This document shows positions 5,153-9,026 of a DNA stretch of 9,026 bases, one piece after another. Location: positions 1 through 9,026 of the forward strand of contig CAJTPH010000061.1 in assembly GCA_910578215.1 (NCBI GenBank). Reading direction: 5' to 3'. Position 1 is the first letter of the stretch. Every line of letters starts with the position of its first letter. The position numbers and the translations under genes are program-made. The notes beneath the pieces are model-generated. The model worked only from the letters and a program-made list of their open reading frames with translations. It was not told the origin of the DNA and did no database searches. The DNA comes from an uncultured Acetatifactor sp. (lineage in GTDB: Bacteria; Bacillota; Clostridia; Lachnospirales; Lachnospiraceae).

Positions 5153-7189
5153 TTATTTCAGATCCAGCTCGATATCGCCTGCGAAGACCTGATCTTCCTT
5201 GCCCAGAGCGCCGGGAATGATGGTGAAGGTATTGGAGATACCGTCCTGCGCATCATTGAAAGGAAGCTTGGATACGGAAGACAGGGACGCTACAGCACCC
5301 TTTGTATCGCGGCCATGCATGGGGTTGGCGCCGGGAGCGAAGGGCTGACCCTTTCTGCGTCCGTCGGGTGTGTTGCCCGTTGCCTTACCATAGGTAACGT
5401 TAGAGGTAATGGTCAGGATAGAGGTGGTAGGAACGCCGTTTCTGTAGGTGTGATGCCTTCTGATTGCGGTCATGAAGGTATGAACCACCCACTGTGCGAT
5501 CTCGTCAACGCGGTCATCGTCGTTACCGTACTTGGGGAATTCTCCAGTGGTCTTGAAGTCAACAATGATGCCGTCCTCGTCGCGGACAACCTCAACCTTT
5601 GCATACTTGATAGCGGAGAGGGAGTCTGCAACAATGGAGAGTCCAGCAACGCCGGTAGCAAAGTATCTCTTGACGTCTCTGTCATGGAGAGCCATCTCTG
5701 CTCTCTCATAGCAGTACTTGTCATGCATATAGTGAATGATATTCAGGGTGTTTACATATACGTCTGCCTGCCACTCCATCATATCGACAAACTTGCTTAC
5801 AACATCATCGTAATCCAGCACATCGCCGGTAACAGGGCGGTACTTGGGACCAACCTGCTTCTTGGTAACCTCGTCCACGCCGCCGTTCAAAGCGTAAAGC
5901 AGGCACTTTGCAACGTTTGCGCGCGCGCCGAAGAACTGCATTTCCTTACCGATAACCATGGAGGATACGCAGCATGCGATACCGTAGTCGTCGCCGTGGG
6001 TAACTCTCATAAGGTCGTCGTTCTCGTACTGGATGGAAGAAGTCTGAATGGACATCTTTGCGCAGTATCTCTTCCAGTTCTCGGGAAGCCTGGTGGACCA
6101 GAGTACGGTCAGGTTAGGCTCGGGAGAGGGTCCGAGATTCTCCAGGGTGTGCAGGTAACGGAAGCTCATCTTTGTAACCATGGGTCTGCCGTCAACGCCT
6201 ACGCCGCCAAGGGACTCCGTAACCCAAACGGGATCGCCTGCAAAAATCTGGTTGTACTCGGGAGTACGGGCAAACTTGATGCAGCGCAGCTTCATGATGA
6301 AGTGGTCGATGAACTCCTGAATCTGCTCCTCGGTGAAGGTGCCGTTCTTCAAGTCTCTCTCTGCATAAATATCAAGGAAGGTGGAGGTACGTCCAAGGGA
6401 CATTGCCGCACCGTTCTGCTCCTTTACAGAGCAAAGATATCCGAAGTATACAGCCTGAATAGCCTCCTGTACATTGGTTGAAGGATTGGAGATATCGCAG
6501 CCGTAAGAAGCAGCCATCTCCTTCATCATTTTTAGGGCGGTTATCTGCTCGGAAATTTCCTCGCGGAGACGAATGACCTCGTCTGTCATAACACGGCCAG
6601 TGGAAGCCTTCTGAGCCTCCTTATCCTCGATCAGCCTGTCGATACCGTACAGAGCAACACGTCTGTAGTCACCGATGATACGTCCGCGGCCGTAAGCGTC
6701 GGGAAGACCGGTAATGATATGGGAGGAACGGCAGGCTCTCATCTCGGAGTTGTAAGCGTCAAAGCAGCCTGCGTTGTGTGTCTTTCTGTGAGTGGAGAAG
6801 AACTCGGAAATTTCGGGGTCTACCTCATAGCCGTTATCGGAGCAAGCCTTCTCTGCCATGCGGATACCGCCGTAGGGCTGAAGGGAGCGCTTGAAGGGCT
6901 TGTCAGTCTGGAAGCCCACGATGGTTTCCTTGTCCTTGTCAAGATATCCGGGACCATGCGAGGTAATGGTGGAGACAACCTTGGTGTCCATGTCAAGAAC
7001 GCCGCCTGCCTCTCTCTCCTTCTTCTGCAGGTCAAGAACCATTGTCCACAGGTCCTTTGTGTTCTGCGTAGGAGCTGCGAGGAAAGCCTCATCTCCGTCA
7101 TAGGGATGATAGTTTCTCTGGATGAAGTCACGTACGTTGACTTCTTTGTCCCATTTGCCCCGCACGAAATCTGTCTCAATTGGTTTCAT
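5153..7189 (-). CDS. pflB: Pyruvate formate-lyase catalytic subunit lacking the glycyl radical domain
   Basis: Converts pyruvate and CoA to acetyl-CoA and formate in the anaerobic cytoplasm. The 678-residue protein follows PflB from its N-terminus through the active site, with the Cys-Cys pair in YGIACCVSSM (Cys406-Cys407) and GKEMQFFGARANVAK (414-428). It runs on to GRRKGQPFAPGANPMHGRD and FTIIPGALGKEDQVFAG, then stops at LDLK. Full-length PflB is about 740-760 residues; what is missing is exactly the C-terminal domain bearing RVSGY, which is encoded separately at 4554-4796. The break falls at a domain boundary and the remaining sequence is well conserved, so this is a working split enzyme rather than a pseudogene. 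AGGAGG (7199-7204) lies 9 nt before the ATG, about 60 nt from the predicted transcription start. No ZTP (pfl motif) riboswitch is visible in the leader. Confidence 0.95.
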   Translation of the reverse strand: MKPIETDFVRGKWDKEVNVRDFIQRNYHPYDGDEAFLAAPTQNTKDLWTMVLDLQKKEREAGGVLDMDTKVVSTITSHGPGYLDKDKETIVGFQTDKPFKRSLQPYGGIRMAEKACSDNGYEVDPEISEFFSTHRKTHNAGCFDAYNSEMRACRSSHIITGLPDAYGRGRIIGDYRRVALYGIDRLIEDKEAQKASTGRVMTDEVIRLREEISEQITALKMMKEMAASYGCDISNPSTNVQEAIQAVYFGYLCSVKEQNGAAMSLGRTSTFLDIYAERDLKNGTFTEEQIQEFIDHFIMKLRCIKFARTPEYNQIFAGDPVWVTESLGGVGVDGRPMVTKMSFRYLHTLENLGPSPEPNLTVLWSTRLPENWKRYCAKMSIQTSSIQYENDDLMRVTHGDDYGIACCVSSMVIGKEMQFFGARANVAKCLLYALNGGVDEVTKKQVGPKYRPVTGDVLDYDDVVSKFVDMMEWQADVYVNTLNIIHYMHDKYCYERAEMALHDRDVKRYFATGVAGLSIVADSLSAIKYAKVEVVRDEDGIIVDFKTTGEFPKYGNDDDRVDEIAQWVVHTFMTAIRRHHTYRNGVPTTSILTITSNVTYGKATGNTPDGRRKGQPFAPGANPMHGRDTKGAVASLSSVSKLPFNDAQDGISNTFTIIPGALGKEDQVFAGDIELDLK

Positions 7190-7256
7190 TTTGAAATACC
7201 TCCTAAAAAATTTGAATTAGTATAAAAGTTTAAGTGTTCCCCTAATCCTTGAATCC

Positions 7257-7285
7257 ATTATAAGAAAAATGACAGGGACAGTCAA
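7257..7285 (-). promoter_or_regulatory. Promoter of the split pfl operon
   Basis: On the - strand TTGACT (7285-7280), exactly 17 nt, then TATAAT (7262-7257). This is a near-perfect sigma-A promoter and predicts strong expression, with transcription starting near 7250. Confidence 0.85.
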
Positions 7286-7294
7286 GGTGCAACG

Positions 7295-7314
7295 GTGTAC
7301 TTTTTTGTGTACAC
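7295..7314. promoter_or_regulatory. Inverted repeat just upstream of the pfl promoter (possible operator)
   Basis: GTGTAC (7295-7300) and GTACAC (7309-7314) are separated by 8 nt and start 9 nt upstream of the -35 box. The position suits an activator or a redox/anaerobic regulator. The half-sites do not match the Rex box that I know (TTGTTAA-type). The rest of 7315-7356 is AT-rich and shows no clear terminator for the Uma2-family gene upstream. Confidence 0.4.
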
Positions 7315-7356
7315 AGGGCTGTTTATGGGAAGTTTTAGATTTACTTTAAAAAAATT

Positions 7357-8445
7357 TTATATACAAAGCTCCGTCACCGCTTCACTGATAATTTTGCCGT
7401 CTGCCCTGCCCTTCAGCGCACTCATGGCGGCTTTTAAAAGCTGGCTCTTATTTTTTGCGGCGGCAAGGCCGGCAAAGTGTTCTTGTATAAACGCTTTCGC
7501 TTCCGCAGGGTCGGTTATTGCTTCCGGCAGGCCGGATATTGCCGCTTTGAGGCCGGAACCCAACCCCGGCATATGGGCTTCTGCCCCGGATAGACTGACT
7601 GCTGTCTCAGATGGACCCAATGCTGCCCCGGATAGACCGGCTGCTGTCTCAGATGGACCCAATGCTGCCTCAGATAGACCGGATGCTGTTCCGGACGAGC
7701 CGGCGCTTGCCTCTGTGGTGCCGGCTGCTGCGGAATGGTCGGGCTCCTGAGATACGGGCGGGAAGAAATCGGTCTGCAGGTCTGCCGTTCGTAATTCCTT
7801 TTTGATAACAGCCTCGATCAATCCTGCGGGAATAGTGTCCTGGCAGCCTGCTTCTGCCAGCGCTTTTTTCAGCGCAAGGGTCAGTGAGGAAACAGTATCC
7901 CGGGAGTCACGGTCTCTGGCATCCGCCGCTTTTTTGAATTTAATTTGATTCAAATGGGAAGAATCTATGATTAAATCGGGATAAATAACCGATTTTACTA
8001 TATCTCCAAAGCGGTAGATAGATGGCACGTCCGGATGCTCAAGACAGTATGTCACAATGAGCTTTTTCTCGGGATCTATGATCCAGTATTCCCTGACTCC
8101 CGAGTTTATATAAATGCCCAGCTTTTTGCCGTAGTCCGTTTCGCGGCTGGATGCCGAGACGACCTCCAGCACCCAGTCCGGAGCGCCGTGACAGCTCTCA
8201 TCGTCCAGCTTATCTTCATCCCGGACAACTATAATATCCGGCTGCAGGCATGTGCCAGGGGCATTTTTGAAAAAAACGGCAAAGGGAGCCTGTATAACCC
8301 TGCATTGAGGCTCTCTGGCCTTTAAATACATAAAAATGTCCGTGAACAGGCAGCCTGTAATGCTCTGGTGAGTTGCCGTGGCAAGGGGCGATGCCGCCGT
8401 CCGGCTCCCGGATTGCTCTGAAAATATTGTTTTTGCTGCATTCAT
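7357..8445 (-). CDS. Uma2-family (DUF820) PD-(D/E)XK protein with repeat linker and YqeY-like tail
   Basis: The 362-residue protein starts with a Uma2-family restriction-endonuclease-like domain (about residues 25-170). The PD-(D/E)XK signature is visible: LQPD with Asp70, WVLEVVS with Glu94, then ETDYGKK with Lys107/108 and GVREYWIIDP (116-125). The biological role of Uma2 proteins is not settled. Family members are usually about 190 residues, so the second half is extra. It contains a helical segment with an SLTLALKKALAEAG stretch, seven 7-residue repeats (242-290) and a C-terminal block ending in LKGRADGKIISEAVTELC (344-361), which resembles the end of YqeY and the GatB tail. AAGGAGG sits about 7 nt before the ATG. 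It has its own promoter at 8676-8704 and may read into the pfl operon. Confidence 0.85.
   Translation of the reverse strand: MNAAKTIFSEQSGSRTAASPLATATHQSITGCLFTDIFMYLKAREPQCRVIQAPFAVFFKNAPGTCLQPDIIVVRDEDKLDDESCHGAPDWVLEVVSASSRETDYGKKLGIYINSGVREYWIIDPEKKLIVTYCLEHPDVPSIYRFGDIVKSVIYPDLIIDSSHLNQIKFKKAADARDRDSRDTVSSLTLALKKALAEAGCQDTIPAGLIEAVIKKELRTADLQTDFFPPVSQEPDHSAAAGTTEASAGSSGTASGLSEAALGPSETAAGLSGAALGPSETAVSLSGAEAHMPGLGSGLKAAISGLPEAITDPAEAKAFIQEHFAGLAAAKNKSQLLKAAMSALKGRADGKIISEAVTELCI
7576..7722 (-). repeat. 21-bp minisatellite encoding seven 7-residue repeats
   Basis: Residues 242-290 of the Uma2-family protein divide into seven 7-mers: GTTEASA, GSSGTAS, GLSEAAL, GPSETAA, GLSGAAL, GPSETAV, SLSGAEA. 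At the DNA level the best-conserved part is a 42-bp unit (two 7-mers) present as 7599-7640 and 7641-7682 with only two differences. The tract is an Ala/Gly/Ser-rich flexible linker that probably changes length by slippage or recombination in steps that keep the frame. Confidence 0.85.
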
Positions 8446-8675
8446 GATAATTCCTCCTTGTTTTGCGCTTCGCCTCTGCTTTGCGGCGCCCGATTGCCAA
8501 AATGCGGCCGGGCCTTAAGGCGGTTGTGGGGTTTTTCTCCGGCATGCTTTGGCCGGGCGGACGCAGGGAGGAACCCAGAGGCCGTCCCTGCCGTGGTTTT
8601 TTGTTTGTCTGAGTAAATTGGCAGAAAAGCCTGAATGTATAAAAGACAACGTTCGTGATTACTCTTGATGGGTTA
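8446..8675 (-). other. Long G+C-rich leader of the Uma2-family gene
   Basis: About 220 nt lie between the predicted transcription start near 8669 and the ATG at 8445. The stretch is clearly richer in G+C than the rest of this intergenic region. It contains a 7-bp inverted repeat, GCAGGGA (8563-8569) with TCCCTGC (8585-8591), a short CCGG-based hairpin, and two copies of GGCCGGGC on the + strand. No terminator-like T-run follows these stems. An open frame crosses it on the - strand but overlaps the Uma2 gene and has no ribosome binding site. I see no recognisable riboswitch. Confidence 0.4.
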
Positions 8676-8704
8676 ATTGTAGTCTCTTTGGGAGAATTTG
8701 TCAA
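8676..8704 (-). promoter_or_regulatory. Promoter of the Uma2-family gene
   Basis: On the - strand TTGACA (8704-8699), 17 nt, TACAAT (8681-8676). The -35 is perfect and the -10 matches five of six positions, predicting a strong sigma-A promoter. Confidence 0.8.
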
Positions 8705-8754
8705 GGGAATATTTTTACCATTCATGTAAAGCTTGAAACCGCTGCTGTGCAAAT

Positions 8755-8812
8755 CCTCCGCCCATGGAACTACTCGCTCGGTTTGCGCAGGGGATGTTGG
8801 ATAGTGCGGAGG
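8755..8812. repeat. Inverted repeat in the 8705-8913 intergenic stretch
   Basis: CCTCCGC (8755-8761) pairs with GCGGAGG (8806-8812), enclosing 44 nt. No T-run follows on either strand. The surrounding 8705-8888 has no supported gene on either strand, and the element could be the core of a small RNA or an operator. I cannot assign it. Confidence 0.3.
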
Positions 8813-8888
8813 GGCGACAAACAAATACAAATAAAAAAGGGACTTCCTCAATCCTTAAAAGGCTATGACAGTATCGGTTATAGTCTTT

Positions 8889-8914
8889 TTTCATGCGGTA
8901 ATTACCGTATGAAA
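8889..8914. promoter_or_regulatory. 26-bp near-perfect palindrome (possible operator)
   Basis: TTTCAT and ATGAAA arms flank CGGTAATTACCG, with a single G/T mismatch pair. The T-run lies on its left side, so it does not look like a terminator for + transcription; on the - strand it is followed by As. It ends on the first base of the ATG at 8914, so a repressor site or translational control hairpin for a gene leaving the window is possible. Confidence 0.4.
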
Positions 8915-9026
8915 TGAACTCCTATTCCCCAAGCGGAGAAATACCCAACAACAGTATTCCGCAATCAAATCTCCCAACAAGTAACGAGAAAAAATCATAT
9001 ATCAACACCGAAACCAATCAATCATA
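8914..9026 (+). CDS. Possible start of an unrecognised ORF, cut by the window end
   Basis: From ATG 8914 the frame stays open to the last base (37 codons), beginning MNSYSPSGEIPNNS and rich in Asn and Ser. There is an in-frame stop (8899-8901) just upstream and no ribosome binding site, which is out of keeping with the other genes here. It may be chance in non-coding DNA or the disordered N-terminus of a larger protein. Confidence 0.2.
   Translation, partial: MNSYSPSGEIPNNSIPQSNLPTSNEKKSYINTETNQS

Noticed and set aside
5153..5155. pflB as a truncated pseudogene
   Set aside because: The stop falls at a domain boundary, the missing domain is intact in the same operon, and promoter, ribosome binding sites and active-site residues are all preserved.
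5315..6481. 388-codon open frame on the + strand inside the pflB piece
   Set aside because: It is exactly antisense to a highly conserved enzyme gene, has no ribosome binding site or recognisable domain, and arises from the codon use of the real gene.
7190..7256. ZTP (pfl motif) riboswitch ahead of pflB
   Set aside because: The leader is only about 60 nt and shows none of the conserved ZTP core; the folded element at 4447-4539 contains a TGACTGG on the - strand but lacks the rest of the motif and lies at the wrong end of the operon.
7576..7722. CRISPR-like array
   Set aside because: The repeats are contiguous 21-bp units without spacers and lie within a coding frame that they preserve.
8216..8851. 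211-codon open frame on the - strand overlapping the start of the Uma2-family gene
   Set aside because: It begins with no ribosome binding site, runs through the strong promoter at 8676-8704 and overlaps the well-supported Uma2 gene by about 230 bases in another frame.

Overview
The window looks like a chromosomal segment of an anaerobic Firmicute, most likely a clostridial species of the Lachnospiraceae type. The clues are strong AGGAGG ribosome binding sites on nearly every gene, sigma-A type promoters, a CD3324-family regulator, a pyruvate formate-lyase whose active-site sequence is close to the clostridial form, and a Uma2-family nuclease gene. Genus and species cannot be fixed from the sequence.

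Region 1 (1-2940) is AT-rich accessory DNA on the + strand. A promoter (180-208) drives a tiny leader peptide (238-264), followed by alternative RNA hairpins and a CD3324-family HTH protein gene (335-616) with its own terminator. Then come a DUF2441 gene (723-1277), a class I SAM methyltransferase (1329-2258) and a second, RsmC-like methyltransferase (2260-2895) one base further on. Right after the second methyltransferase is a second 8-residue leader peptide (2914-2940). It has the same ending and the same downstream hairpin design as the first, but here it sits in front of an intrinsic terminator. The two copies look like a pair of ribosome-controlled attenuators flanking the methyltransferase cluster.

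Region 2 (2941-4326, +) holds the attenuator terminator, a possible promoter (3051-3079), a doubtful 49-residue ORF and a membrane acyltransferase-3 gene (3199-4326). A hairpin at 4383-4420 separates it from the convergent operon and works best as the terminator of that operon. A compact 93-nt folded element lies at 4447-4539.

Region 3 (4554-7285, - strand) is the most striking part: an operon for a split pyruvate formate-lyase. The 678-residue catalytic piece (5153-7189) has the Cys-Cys thiyl pair but stops just before the glycyl radical domain. That domain is encoded two genes later as a separate 80-residue protein (4554-4796). Between them is a 74-residue protein (4799-5023) that starts like the radical domain but carries a cysteine motif instead of the radical glycine loop. 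A near-consensus promoter (7257-7285) with an upstream inverted repeat drives the operon. No activase gene (pflA) is present in the window.

Region 4 (7357-9026) contains a - strand gene for a Uma2-family PD-(D/E)XK protein with an unusual tail: a 7-residue repeat tract and a C-terminus resembling the end of YqeY/GatB. It has its own strong promoter (8676-8704) and a leader of about 220 nt. The last 110 bases contain at most the start of an unrecognised + strand ORF.
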